From Gremmenia infestans (taxonomy: Eukaryota > Ascomycota > Leotiomycetes > Helotiales > Hamatocanthoscyphaceae), in assembly GCA_032629725.1 (NCBI GenBank), contig JAFEVB010000015.1:2170001-2234000 (forward strand): 64,000 nt of DNA. The letters are read 5' to 3'. Of the stretch, positions 1 through 11,800 are shown in pieces. Within the stretch, counting starts at the first letter, position 1. Every line of letters starts with the position of its first letter. The position numbers were made by a program, and so were the translations under genes. The notes below the pieces were generated by a model. That model was given only the letters and a program-made list of their open reading frames with translations. It did not search any database and had not been told where the DNA came from.

Positions 1-565
1 GGTGCCGAGGTGGTTGGGCGTGTGTAGAGAGTGTAGGGGGGTTTGTCTAAAGGAATTTTTGATGCGGGATGTGAGTGCGGATGCGGGGAAGGGGGGAAGT
101 GGGTGGAGAGGGGGTGATGAGGTTTTGACGGTCTCGGTGGGTAGAGGGGGTGCGGGAGATGGGGGGTTAGGAGGGAGGTGTTTGCATGTTGTTAGGGAGG
201 TGGGGAAGAGCAAGGGGGTTGAGAGAAGATGAATGATTTTACTGTAGTGGTGTTTTTGCTGAGGCGTTTGTGCTGGCTCTGTTGTTAAAAATATTGCTAT
301 GATATTGGAGGTGGAGTATCTTGGATGATTTGTATCTCTTGAGTTGGTGGGTAACGTCTGTAACTCTTTGCTTGGCAATATAATATGGATCAAGACATCG
401 CAGTTTAAGTTTGGGTCCTGCCTGCATGAAGATTTTTAGGTATTTTAGGAGTCGTGTGCTTGTCAACAGCGACTAGTACTTAATGAGGATTCATACATCT
501 AGATAGCTTCTAAATCCAATTCGCGTACTATTACAAAGCTACAAAATAAGGTCTAAATCCGATGA
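1..565. other. Left-edge non-coding stretch with an open C-rich frame on the minus strand
   Basis: No gene can be assigned. On the minus strand one frame stays open from about position 230 to the window edge. Its composition is extremely C-rich and it would read as a Pro/Leu/Ser/Thr-rich peptide, so it could be the start of a gene running off the window or a pyrimidine-rich leader. The complementary plus-strand frame is a Gly-rich shadow. Positions 240-565 are AT-rich and hold the 3' flank of the muramidase gene. Confidence 0.25.
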
Positions 566-1663
566 TTATGTTGAGAATGAATCCAAATCAACACCAGAGC
601 CACAAGTGGTAGTATCTACATTATATCTGGTTAGATTGCCTCGGTGAAATGGGTTCAAAGGACTCACCTAGAGTATATTGTTTAGCAACAGCAGACGTCC
701 AGCCTCCCATCAGACTAGTAACAGTATTCACGCCAGGTTTATTGTCGAATTGAACAGCCCACAGCGGAAGTTGAGACCCAATATCCGTCGACCTCGAAGC
801 AAACATGCCCGTCCATTGATTCCTAAAATCCAGTTAATAAACGACCCCTTTTATATTGTATCAACTTACCCATTAGCATAAATCCCCCAATTCCTCCCAC
901 TACCTTGCAATGCAGTAACCCACTGCTTCGCCAACGCCTCATTAGCCGAACTGCCCAAATTCCACGCATTACACGCATCGCCGTTCGCCGTCGAGGTTGG
1001 TTCAATATCAAACCAATAATGCCCAATCGTCATCCCATTACCATCCACGGCATTCAAGAATTCCTGCAATTGAGTAGCCGGAGACTTGCACGCAACGCCA
1101 TTACTCTGCGTTCCCGTGCAAGGAAACAGGTACGCGTCGATGCGAGAAATACCCGCAGCTTCCGCAGCCTTGTAGTTGGTTACGAAGTTGGACTTTACTG
1201 CTCCTCCTGACCCGCAAGCTTGGATATAGCCTTCAAGAGCTACGACTTTGTATTTCCCCGCAGCGCACGACCAGAAAGATGATGATGGAGTGCTTGAGAT
1301 ATCGATACCCGCTACACCGGTTCCAGACCCGCCTCCGCTGCCTCCAGACGGACAGCATTGCACGTCAGATGGTCCTGGACAGAGACCGCCGACGAAAGTA
1401 CCGGGGCATGTGTTCGATGTCGGTTCGCAGACGCCTTGGCCGGCTGGCGCGCTGCATGTTGCTACGCAGCATTGGATGTCTGCTGCTCCTGCGCAGTGTC
1501 CGGCTACATACGTTCCGCCGGTGCAAGCGGTCGATGTAGATGAGCAGAATCCGGGTCCGCTTGGCGTTGTGCAAGAGCTTGTTGCACGTTTTTGGATCAG
1601 TGAATGGGCTGAGGAAAGCGCGGTGGTAGTTGCGAGACTGAGGATGAAGTTCGAGAAATGCAT
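566..1663 (-). CDS. Secreted GH25-like lysozyme (muramidase) with two Cys-rich repeats
   Basis: The model has three exons: 1663-870, 822-668 and 615-566, giving 332 aa. The introns (47 and 52 nt) have GTAAGT/TAG and GTGAGT/TAG borders. A signal peptide (about residues 1-20) is followed by two copies of a cysteine-rich module, each ending in a G-T-(Y/F)-V-x-G-x-C-x-G-x-x-D-x-Q-C-C pattern, then a Gly/Ser linker and a catalytic domain starting GIDISS. The domain carries HYWFDIEP, matching the D-x-E signature of GH25 muramidases, which cut the MurNAc-GlcNAc bond of bacterial peptidoglycan. The second intron matters: reading through it gives an unrelated tail, whereas splicing gives a last exon with TCGSGVDLD, the kind of ending expected for this fold. 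The enzyme is probably exported against bacteria. The fold call is from motifs only. Confidence 0.82.
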
Positions 1664-2652
1664 TATGAGGTATTTTGAAGAATAATCTGGTCAACTTCAA
1701 CCTTGACATCTTGGAACTTCATTCTTTATCAGCAGCGAGGCTGTATAAATAGACTCAGAAGTGTGACGATTTTCTATCTTGGCATCATCTTGCGGCTGAT
1801 TCCTTCGATCCTTCATGTTCTCTGCCCGTGCTCGTTCCTGCAGCTGAGCCGAACACTTACAGAAACCTTACTTTCACTGCCGAATCATTGGCTTATCAAC
1901 CACTGCTGAGCGTTAGACAAAGTCACCACTAAGGCGGGTGGCTTGCCGATCAGAGGAATTAGGAAGGAGGTATTGCAATAGGGGAATTAACATTTCAGCT
2001 AAGGATTAAGCTACATTGTGATCTCAGTAACATTCTTCAACTCTTGAAATAAAGTTGGCAAAAATAATGGAAAAGGGAAAATATAGACGAAGATGAGAAA
2101 GGAAGGAAGTGTTGTGTGGTGTTGACACTTCGGATCAACATTTTCCCTGACCGGATGACTTTAAAATCTGGAAATCCTCCTCTTTTCTCACTACAACATC
2201 TATAAAAATACTTCCTACAACGAAAATCAACAGTCCTACGTCACTCAGCTCGGAATCTTAGTCAGGTAATGTAATAGATAACGCCAGGTAGTTATATTTC
2301 CCCTCGCAAGTGCACAACTAACGTTGTCTGATCTACGGGTGTGGTCTTTGAATTAGATTCGTATATTGCCGTGCCGCCATCCCGCATTCACTTCAATCCT
2401 TTGTGTCTTGTCACTCTCGCGCAGACTATCAGGTTTGCCATTAAGGCCCATCCTAAATAAGTATTGGGAGACTTGAATCGGTAACTCAAGCAGAGTAAAA
2501 AGAAGTCTACTCAATTCTAACCCTTTGTTAAAATCCCCTCAATGAAGCTCTTTACTGACACACACTGCTAACAAATCACCAAGAATGGAAATGTGGAGCT
2601 GATCGTAAACAGGTGCATAGTATACAATTTCTCTCTATTCTCCTACAACATT
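1664..2652. other. Intergenic stretch, no gene seen
   Basis: This is the upstream flank of the muramidase gene on the left and the possible 3' end of the coiled-coil gene on the right. The composition is AT-leaning. I see no convincing reading frame, repeat or RNA gene. Confidence 0.5.
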
Positions 2653-2926
2653 TTACGGCCTTTCCCACAGAAGAGTCATTAGTAATAAATCGGTACCGCT
2701 TTCTATCACCGTGAGACAATTTCTTTTTGTGCATGGCTGTAACCTGAATGAGTCATCGACTTTCATGTCAAGTTGGCTGAGATATTCCCTTTGAATTGTC
2801 ATGGGAGACTGCAGATGAAAGCTCCCAAACAGATTTTCATTAATTGTTTACACCATATACCTCACTTCCTTGCACGAAGGTGTTTATCCAGCCCAAATCA
2901 ATCATCCCCCTCTACTTTCACCAATC

Positions 2927-3442
2927 CTATTTCTCACATACCTCCTCAACGTATGGGGGCCGGTAACTCGAAGAATACTGCGGTCGAGACCCATAAAGTT
3001 TTCGTCTGTCTTCCACGGGCCGTTCTCGATTCCTGCTTCGCATCGTTGGGAAGGTTTTCGGCGACCCAGCTGTTTGTTCTCCTGGCCCATAAGGCCTCCG
3101 CTCCCGGTCTATCGCATTGGCTTTGATGTTAGATCTCGAAGATCCAACCTGGACCTTGTGTTTTCTATTCTCCACCTCCTTGGTCGCTGCGGAAAGTGCC
3201 TGATTCGTAGCCTTGAGTTCTGCTTTCATGCCAGCGTAGTTTATGCGCAGGTTTCGATTCTCGTCCTGCAGAGCTGTGCTACTATCTTGCTCTCGAGCCA
3301 ACACTCGCTCGAGTCTTGCGCTCTTTTCTTCTTCTTGCGTTAAAAGTGCCGCCAATCGCCTCACTTCGTTCTCGAGCTTCTGCGCTCTGTTCTTCCCCTC
3401 TTCTTGGTTTGTTGATGTGGATGTCCTGGAAGAGTGTGTCAT
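2927..3442 (-). CDS. Small coiled-coil protein, unrecognised
   Basis: The frame starts at a true ATG (3442) and gives 171 aa if unspliced. Residues about 15-95 are a heptad-rich coiled coil, with many Glu, Lys, Arg and Leu (for example QKLENEVRRLAALLTQEEEK). The tail, about 100-170, is basic and rich in Arg, Ser, Pro and Tyr, suggesting a disordered region. The 3' end is uncertain. GAG|GTATGT at 2941 is a good donor, and an acceptor at 2809 would join, in phase, to a 156-nt exon ending at 2653; this replaces the last four residues with 51 others (218 aa). The family is unknown, and the only functional hint is the coiled coil, which suggests a scaffold or dimer. Confidence 0.5.
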   Translation of the reverse strand: MTHSSRTSTSTNQEEGKNRAQKLENEVRRLAALLTQEEEKSARLERVLAREQDSSTALQDENRNLRINYAGMKAELKATNQALSAATKEVENRKHKVQVGSSRSNIKANAIDRERRPYGPGEQTAGSPKTFPTMRSRNRERPVEDRRKLYGSRPQYSSSYRPPYVEEVCEK

Positions 3443-5420
3443 GGCGTTCTTGCTGTTTGTTGAATCGATGGAAGGTATTTTCTGGTTGCGTGTATGGTCG
3501 CAATACTTCGCAAGGGATTTGATTCCTAATAATGGTCTTCAAAGTTACCTGCTATGATGACATCTTTATTATTTTATTCAAACAATTCACACAGTCTGTA
3601 TGTCGGTATATCTACTTGATTCACACATTGTATACCTAGGACGTTACGAAAGTTAGCTACGTTTCTTCTAAAAAGAGCTTTCAATCATTTGTTTGAATAA
3701 CAAGGATTGGTTATTACTCGAAGCCCGTAGAATTTCAATTCCCTAAACCCCAATTTTATGAGATTCTTACAAATCAGGCCTGGAGGTTGTAAACTTGTAA
3801 TGGTGCAAACACCAATTGCTTTGAGACGTCGCTGAAATTCAAGTCACACATAAAGCACAATGATTGATCATTCTCCTTAACGTACGAACTTATAAACTAA
3901 AAGTGTATCATAAGTCTTCTAATGCTAAACGTCATGCAGTTCCCGTTCTAAATGTCTGAGCTGCAACAAGGATTTCCCCTTCTTCACGCCCGTTAATGCT
4001 TCACATCCCCAATTCGACAAATGTTCACCTCGAGGCTTAAGGTATTTCGCAGATTGTACTCCAGCTCTTTCCCTTCAAGTGTACTTCTCCTAATCTTGTC
4101 TGCTATCCCCGTGATTTGTATTATTGCGAACATCTCTTTAGGTCTTGCAATTAGAAAGTCTACTTATCTCAAATAAATTTCAGACGTAAAATTAGTGACT
4201 CCGACTCGTCTTCCTCGAAATGCCCACTCACTCTACTGTCATCCAACTTCTCCTTTTACAATTGAAAAACACACTATCGAATCATGTTAAACAGGTCTCA
4301 CGCAGTCTACTTTCATACATGCGTTTTATATCGCTAAATTCGATACACCATCATTGGTCCCCATGAAATTATCCCATCCACATTATTATCAGCCAGCAGC
4401 TATTCCTCCCCCTTCTCTTACTACGCAAGAAAGATGCATACTTCCTCTCCGACCTGAGTTATAAATAAGAGGTCAAGGCAAAGTCCGAAATAGACCAACT
4501 AGTGACTTTTGTCGCCTCTTTTTCCTCAAATCGCTAGGACCATCCCCAGACCATGACTAAACCTTAAACGAACCTCACGACCGTTTGCTCTATAGAATAC
4601 GATGATCTTATTGATAAGAAATGCACTGCTAAAATGTTATCGGGTCAAGGTAGCATAGCGCCCGCGCCGGCTCACCCCGCGTGTAAACAGAGCCCTGTTT
4701 ACTACTCGTATAACAAAGAAGAAGCCTGCCTCCTCCTATAGTAGAAAGAAACAAAAGCTTGGTAGTATGCCAGGTAGGTAGCGTAGGATAGTATGCCAAG
4801 TCGACGAGAGTACGGAGTAAGTGCCGCTGTTAATGTCCAGCATAGGTACCTAGGGAAGCATAATCGAAAACCTGAGGGTGTATGATTAATCGTCCTTTGA
4901 TAGAGAGGGGAGGCCGTGAAACATAATATAGGAGGTAAATGTATACCTATATAAGGTAACTAGTTGTTCACATCTTAGAACTTTATTATTATATCAAAAA
5001 ATATACCTTTTAGCAATTTCCGAATGCACAGCAAACCACCTCATCTTAATAACCCATTAACCCCCCCTCAATATCCACCACCCAACGCACTTTTCTCTAC
5101 TAATTCATTCAGCTATCTTTCCTACCATTCTTCCATCCAGCTGCCTTCGGATCTTCTAATCGTCATCGTACAGCTAGAGTAGTGAGTGATATATGCCAAG
5201 CACGCACGCACGCACGCTCTCGCAATCAATCAATCCACCCCACCCCATCCTATTCACCTTCCTCGTCCCGTCTTACTACTGCGTGCGCACTGCACGCTTG
5301 GCAAAGTATACCTAGGTAGCTGATAAGGAAGGATCCCATCGCTACTGTAGTTTACTACTACTCGGTTCGGTATTTCTGCTAATTAATTAATGATGTAATT
5401 AATTATTTGATTGATTAATG

Positions 5421-5445
5421 CATCGCATCGCATCGCATCGCATCG
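5421..5445. repeat. (CATCG)5 microsatellite
   Basis: There are five perfect copies of a 5-bp unit in the gene-poor stretch. A shorter GCAC run lies about 200 bp to the left, near 5200-5217. Confidence 0.95.
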
Positions 5446-6607
5446 TAGCACCGCACCTAAGGAAGTGCCCAAGTGCAGTGCGTCGGTTGAGCGGTTGGAG
5501 CGTGCGTGCGTTGATCGCTGCGGGCTGTTGGTTTAGGGACTAGTTTGACGGTAGACGGCCTAAAAACCAGCATTGCTATAGTATGGTATGGGTAGGTAAC
5601 TATACTGCGTGAAATTGAGTGAGTGGAAGTGAGTGGGGTGTGGGGTGTGGTTGGGTTGGATTAAAAGTGGGTCAGGTCAATACATGGGATGGCTTCTTTT
5701 ATATTCATAGTCAGAAGGTTATAGGGACTAGGAGTCTTTTAAGGATCTTTAGGACTGTAGTTTTAATATGCATTTGTTCATCAGCTAGCCCTTGAAAAGT
5801 GGTTTTGTCTGTCTGCTATGCTGGTGTATTGGGGGATGGTGGAAGAGAAGAGGATACGCTGCTGCTGGCTGAATACTATGAAGATGAGTAGACTGATGAG
5901 TTTAGCTTGGCGAAGAGTTGGGGGAAAGGTGATCAAGAAAGCTATCTAGCTGGGTTTATCTGCTATGCTTTTCTGTCTAAAGAAAGAATCGGAAGTATAA
6001 CTACCTAACTCCTCACCTAAGACATTAAAACCAGCTTCTTCTCGAAGCTATTACCCGTCAAATCCACAACAGCATCCTTCCTTACTCCTACATTAAGCAA
6101 GGATGAAGTTCAAGTATATAGTAATAAAACCATATACAAGTATCGTAAATGCTCTCTTAGACCTATTTAAACATCAAAATAGCCTTGTATTACATTACAT
6201 ACACTAACCTTATATTCTCACTCCGCATTCAGCACTTAGCACCTCTTTACCCTTTCTTTATACAAGTACTATACAAGTACTATACAACGACTACAGTACA
6301 TGCTTACACGCACGAGATCTTTACCGTCTTACTACATATATACACCTCGAGAATATCACATTACATTACATTATATCTCACTAACCTACCACACTCTACT
6401 ATACTATACGATACCAGTAAACCCAAACTCTTCGAACCCCCCAACCTAGCACGCACAGGACTTGCTCCATCCCCCCCCAACCCCTTATAAAACAGCTCCA
6501 TTCACCACTTCACTTCACATCACATTACATCATGTCACCAACCCACACACCTTTAATTCGGTCCTTCCCTTCCCTTCCTTCCTCCCTTTCATCTTGGCGC
6601 GCGCTGC

Positions 6608-6637
6608 GATGTGGATGTGGATGTGGATGTGGATGTG
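6608..6637. repeat. (GATGTG)5 microsatellite
   Basis: There are five perfect copies of a 6-bp unit. The repeat encodes alternating Met and Trp in one frame, which explains a spurious small ORF there. Confidence 0.95.
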
Positions 6638-6661
6638 GAGCTTATACGCTATGCTATGCAC

Positions 6662-6686
6662 AGGATAGGATAGGATAGGATAGGAT
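6662..6686. repeat. (AGGAT)5 microsatellite
   Basis: There are five perfect copies of a 5-bp unit, 24 bp to the right of the GATGTG repeat. A (GCTT)4 run follows at 6814-6829. Confidence 0.95.
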
Positions 6687-7085
6687 CGGGCTTACTACTC
6701 TCCTCTCCGTACATTCATGGACAAGCGGGTCGAGGGAGGAATACGAACGAGTACGAGTTGGTAGATTGGGATTTAGTGGGTCGATGGAGTGGGATGGTTG
6801 ATAATCAAATGCTGCTTGCTTGCTTGCTTGCTGTTGGATTTGGTGCTGAAACTGTTGATCTCATATCAATATAATTGGTGGTTATCAAGGTAGAGGGAAT
6901 GTACGGAGTAAGTGACATGGATGTGATCTATTTCTAAATCTAACTGTATGTCTATCTATCTTCGTCTCATGCACGACTTGGGTATCTACTGTTTCCGCCA
7001 TCTCATCCATATACAAAGAGCGAGCGCACTCGGCGCACGATTTGGTGAATCCATCAACCAAATTTCCATCCCTAAATATACTTCT

Positions 7086-8887
7086 CTAATCGTTTCTCAA
7101 ACCATCTACATGCGGATGTCGCTGATGTAGATTGCCCTCATTGTCACTTGTAGTTGGCTTCTCACTGTCCGACTCAACCACGTTAGCCTTCTCGCCAATC
7201 TTGTACTCCTCGTCTCCGTCAGCAAAGCCATATTCTCTCGCCATGGCCTCAATTTCGCGGTCATTGAGATAAGGCATGTCGAAACTGGCTTTGACGTAGC
7301 TGATGTTCTCGAGGTATCCCTTGGCGAAGATGAGATCGATCTCTTCCAAAGAGCGGCGACGTGTCTCGGGGTAGAAGAGGTAGATGACAGGGATGAAGGT
7401 CGCGTTGACGGCGGCGAAGAAGGCGTAGGTACCCCACTTGATGTTGGCAATCATGACAGGAGTAGCCATGACAATGGTGAAATTGAACAGCCAATTGCTG
7501 CAGGTAGACACGGCATTGGCACGCGATCTGGTTCGCAGAGGGTTGATCTCGGCTGGGTATAGCCAAGGCAGTGGCAGCCAAGTGGCACCGAAGAAGGCAA
7601 TGTAAGTGAAGAGACCGACACCAGCTCCCTTGGCACTAGGTCCAACTCCAGAGTCGGGAATCAGACAGGCAAAGACGAGAACCATGGACAAGCACTGGCC
7701 AACAGTTCCCCACAAGAACAACTTGCGGCGACCAGCACGTTCGATGATGAACCACGAGGTCGTGGCAAAGATGGCGTACACGATCATGTTTACACCACCG
7801 AGGAGAAGCGCCAGGTTGGTCGACACACCAATGGACTTTTGGAAGAGAATCGGGAAGTAGTAGATGACGGCGTTGCAACCACCCAACTGCTGGAAGAATT
7901 GAGACGAGGCTCCAAGCATCATGCGGCGGAAGTGCTGCGTCTTGCCACCGGTGAAGAGTGCTGAGAATGGGACAGCCTGGCCGTTTACGTGACCGGATGC
8001 TGTGATACTCTCCACAATCAGGGTATGTTGAAGCTTGACCTCGTCGTCGTTTGAATCCAGACCGTTCAGGGCAGCGATAACATCAATGGCATCCTCGTGA
8101 CGGTCCCTGGTCGCAAGCCATCTTGGAGATTCCGGCAAGAAATAGGTACCGACAATCAACACAATGCCGAATACACATTGGAAGGCAATAGGGAATCTCC
8201 AGGTCAGATTATCCGGCCCGTAAGACGCACCGTAATCAATCCAGTAAGCAATGACGGTTCCGAAGGCAATGATACCTCCCTCAATACAGATGAGCAGTCC
8301 TCGATTGGCTGATCGACTACATTCTGCTTGGTAAGTTGGGATTGTCGATGTGTTGATGCCATTGCCAACACCCGTGATGGTACGGCCGACAATGAATTGC
8401 ACGGTGGCATGGTTGCCTTTGACAGCAGTGATTTGGATAATGACACCGAGAATCATGATCACGCCGCCCAGCATCATCTGTCCAATCATTAGCATGGCCG
8501 TTTCTGTACAAGCGTGGGTCAAGCTAGCTTACAGCTCTCCTTCTACCAGTCCTATCTCCAAAGGTCAAGATAAAGATGGCGCCCAGCAGACAACCAATTT
8601 CATAGATGGCAGTGACGAAACCTTGGTAGACGGCATCACCCCTGGTGGAGGGAAAGTAGTCATTGAAGGGCGCTGCATTGATAATACCACTCATGACTCC
8701 CTTAAACAAACATGTTAGTGATAGGCCTTGGAAGTTATTACTGTTTTGATATACGAACCTGATCATATCCGAAGAGTAGGAAACCCGTGGTAGCAATGGT
8801 TGAAACCAGAAGTCCGAGTGGTCTGCCATTGAGACCGGCATAGGTCTTTTTGTTCGTAGCAACAGCAACAGGCGCTGTGTCTGCCAT
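7086..8887 (-). CDS. MFS sugar/polyol transporter
   Basis: The model has three exons: 8887-8759, 8700-8533 and 8477-7086, giving 562 aa, the usual size for the sugar porter family. Family motifs are FGYDQGVMSG in helix 1, GDRTGRRRA in the loop after helix 2, PESPRWL after helix 6 and PETRRRSLEEID after helix 12. About twelve membrane segments are apparent, with a hydrophilic acidic C-terminus. It should import a hexose, disaccharide or polyol with protons across the plasma membrane; the substrate cannot be read from the sequence. Intron 1 uses a GTTCGT donor. Intron 2 (55 nt) is decisive: of the possible acceptors, only the one ending at 8478 keeps the frame and restores the conserved loop as GRRRA-MMLGG. 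No partner genes lie nearby. Confidence 0.9.
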
Positions 8888-11800
8888 TGTAGTGGTGTTG
8901 CGGAATGGAATGTCAAAACAAACTATTCGCTGGCCCAGCCAGATATTTAAGGCGGGAAAGGAGACGTGGTGGAGTTGAAGGGAGGGGGAGGGGTATCAAA
9001 AGCGAAAAGGTAGATAGCAGAAAGTACGGAGTATGAGGAGAAACTGGGGGAGACGGGCTTCTATTATAGCTCTGGGCTTGGTGGTTGGTGGTCCACCTAG
9101 TCAAGCTGTCCAGCTAACTAACTATCACGTAAATACAAGGAATGAACACCTGCATGGGTATATCCTCGGTCGTGCAGGTGAAGGTGTGTAGTAGAAGTAA
9201 TTTAGTCTGACTGTTCTGCGTAATTTTTACCCCATTCACATTCACATGTACGTCCCACCGTCCCACCGTCCCACCGTCCCAGTACTCCAGTACGAAGTAG
9301 GGGACCAAATGCGACCAAGGGCAGGGCATGTTAGCCGCACTTATTCGTGATTAGCTGATACAAAGTAAACAAGATCTGCATCTTGCCCATGTCATCCCTG
9401 TACCTACCTCGGGTTATGAAATTCCTGAAGGACGGCGGTGGGGGGAGGCTAGGGTAGGTGAGCCGGGATTGGATGGAAGGAATGAGGGAGGGAGGATAGT
9501 TGCCGGAGATAAAGGATGATGATTGGCTGACTGCACCGGCACTATCTGAGTCTACCGAGTCTACAGTACCTCAGTCCAACCTGACCAACTGCCAAGGTAC
9601 TGTACAGTAACAATCCCACTTTTTCACTCGTCGCTCGTCTATCATCCAATCGTCATTCTCGTAATTCGCTCTAGTGTTGACTAGCCTCGTTGTGGTGGAG
9701 ATACTGTGCCTCCCCACAAGCGGGTCTGGCGTTGACTAACAGTGAGGTAGTGGAGTGCATCTTTCCTCCGTACAACGTCATTCCTTCTTCACTGCGGGGA
9801 CTCCAACTCCCACTGCCACTGCCCATGTGCGGCCGACAAGATTGGCATGCAGACGGATGCAGTGAGAGATAGGGCTCGGAGGCTGTTGCTTGTTTGAGCC
9901 GCAAAGCTTCGATCGATCGCAGGCACGCCAGTCATTCTGGCAGGTTTGCCGAGTGAGAAACATTGTATAATTTTATATCCCACTCGTGTACGTAGAAAAC
10001 CCAACGCCTTTCGCACGAAGTATCAACACATCTCTTAACACTCCCCATTATCTCGCACTCGCGGATAAGTACAAAGTGATACTTCGTAATTAATGCAATC
10101 AAGGGTCCTCGGCTCTCCACAATCTCATGCATTGCGACGTCAGGCTAGCACAGTACAGTTAACAATACTCGAGAATTCCTCGGAGCATCTCCAGTTTTCC
10201 ATGGCAAAAAGATGCAAGAACGTCCGAGGCAACCCCGATGTAACGGAGAAAATATGGATTTTGCGTGTCAGATTCTGCCGTCTCGCATGTTGTGTGCACA
10301 TATTTGTGGGACATGATATGCCATTGCCACTTAAAGCAGAAGGCTGGTGAGAAGCCTTCCCTTCCCTTTTACGCAGAACGACCCATGGACCATACAGCAC
10401 ACAGGACGTTCACAGTACGGTCCACATTTATTATTATGTGGTGTGGTGTGGGTTGCCCTTAGGTAGCCGAGCGCATCGCATCGCATCGTGTGCCTGTGCC
10501 TGTGTCTGGTCTGGTTGGAATCACGGGACGCCGACCCATTATTATCTCCATCTCACGATAACTACGCGGGATAGTAGCAAGGCAGGGCTCTCCGGATTCT
10601 GCCTGCCCTGTCCTGTCCTGCCCTTGCAATCAAACATTGGGGAGAGGACACGGAGACCCTTCTTTCTCTGGGGTTGCACGTGTGCAATCAATAGAATATG
10701 AGGTGTAGAAGAGAGCGAGTCATGCTAGCCTTGATATCAGTAAACCGAGATTCGCCTTATCCAGAAATAGTAAGCCGAAACAGGATATACCGTGAACAGT
10801 CAGTAAGAGTCATGTGCCCACCCCACCAACAATAAGGATGAGAGTGAAAAACTTCTTCCTACCTCACACCCTGTAGAGTACTTGGTAAGGATGCGCCAGC
10901 GCCAAATGAGATCTAGCTTCCCCTTCCAATCACATGCATTTTTCCCTTCCTTACCTATAGTAGTTAAATTCTAGGATTTGGCGCGCGCGGGGCGGGGCCG
11001 CTACTTACTGTACAGTACTGTATCCTCCGACGCACGACAGGGTTAATCAATAGCATGCTTCCAATTACATGGAGAGATACCTTGGGGATGTGGAGTATGT
11101 GGAGATAATTTCGCTGCGAGACTTACTTCTACAAATACTGGCGTGAGTCGCGTGACACGGTCACTGTACGGAGTATATCTACGAGTACGAAGGAAGTACA
11201 CTACGCCTACGTAAGCCGCCGTAGCAGGTCCTTCTTGGTCCTCTAATCTTGACTAAGTACAGTAACGGCTGAGCATGTTTCACTATCTGGAGTTTGCAAT
11301 ACGGTGACTACTTGAATTTTACGCCTTGCTTACTGTAGTGCTTTCGACTTTTCTCTGGAGAATAAATGTTATATCTAATGCTCGACCGACACTCGCTTAA
11401 ACGAAGCTATACTCTCTTCCTCCTTTTAAGCCTGACTAAGCGAAAGACCAGAACTCTACCTCCACTGCCCCTTACTACTTACTCTACATCCCACAAATAT
11501 CATAACACCACATCTTACTTACCCACTATAACTTAGAAAGCTCCTAGCACCTTATTTGCGAAACGGTGAAAGCTATCCATCTCATTCTAATTACTTCGTA
11601 ATCACCACCTTTTCAACCATAGGATTGCTTAACCCTTCAAGCTACTACCTTGAAAGTCAACCCTTTTCATTTGGAACGTATCCTAGCTTGCTGCTAACGG
11701 GCGGGATAGAAGGACCAAGAGGGGTTTAAGATAAGCGACCTATTTAAAGGAATACAAAATAAAAGCTGCTCTGGTACACCTGTTCCTATGGTCCTCCCTT

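Larger units (their letters stand above)
3443..7085. other. Gene-poor 3.6-kb stretch rich in microsatellites
   Basis: No frame with coding character was found on either strand; the longest are low-complexity Tyr/Thr/Pro or Trp/Met strings over simple repeats. The stretch holds several short tandem repeats (listed separately), two copies of the 14-mer GTACGGAGTAAGTG (4810 and 6901), and many TACCTA/TAGGTA words. The right part (6.2-6.7 kb) is strongly pyrimidine-rich on the plus strand. It could hold long promoter regions, a non-coding transcript, or nothing. Confidence 0.5.

Noticed and set aside
6185..6668. Two plus-strand frames of about 100 and 68 aa
   Set aside because: They are translated AT-rich sequence and microsatellites (alternating Met and Trp).
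10140..10400. Overlapping short frames on both strands in the gene-poor stretch
   Set aside because: No coding character, no intron signals and no motif.
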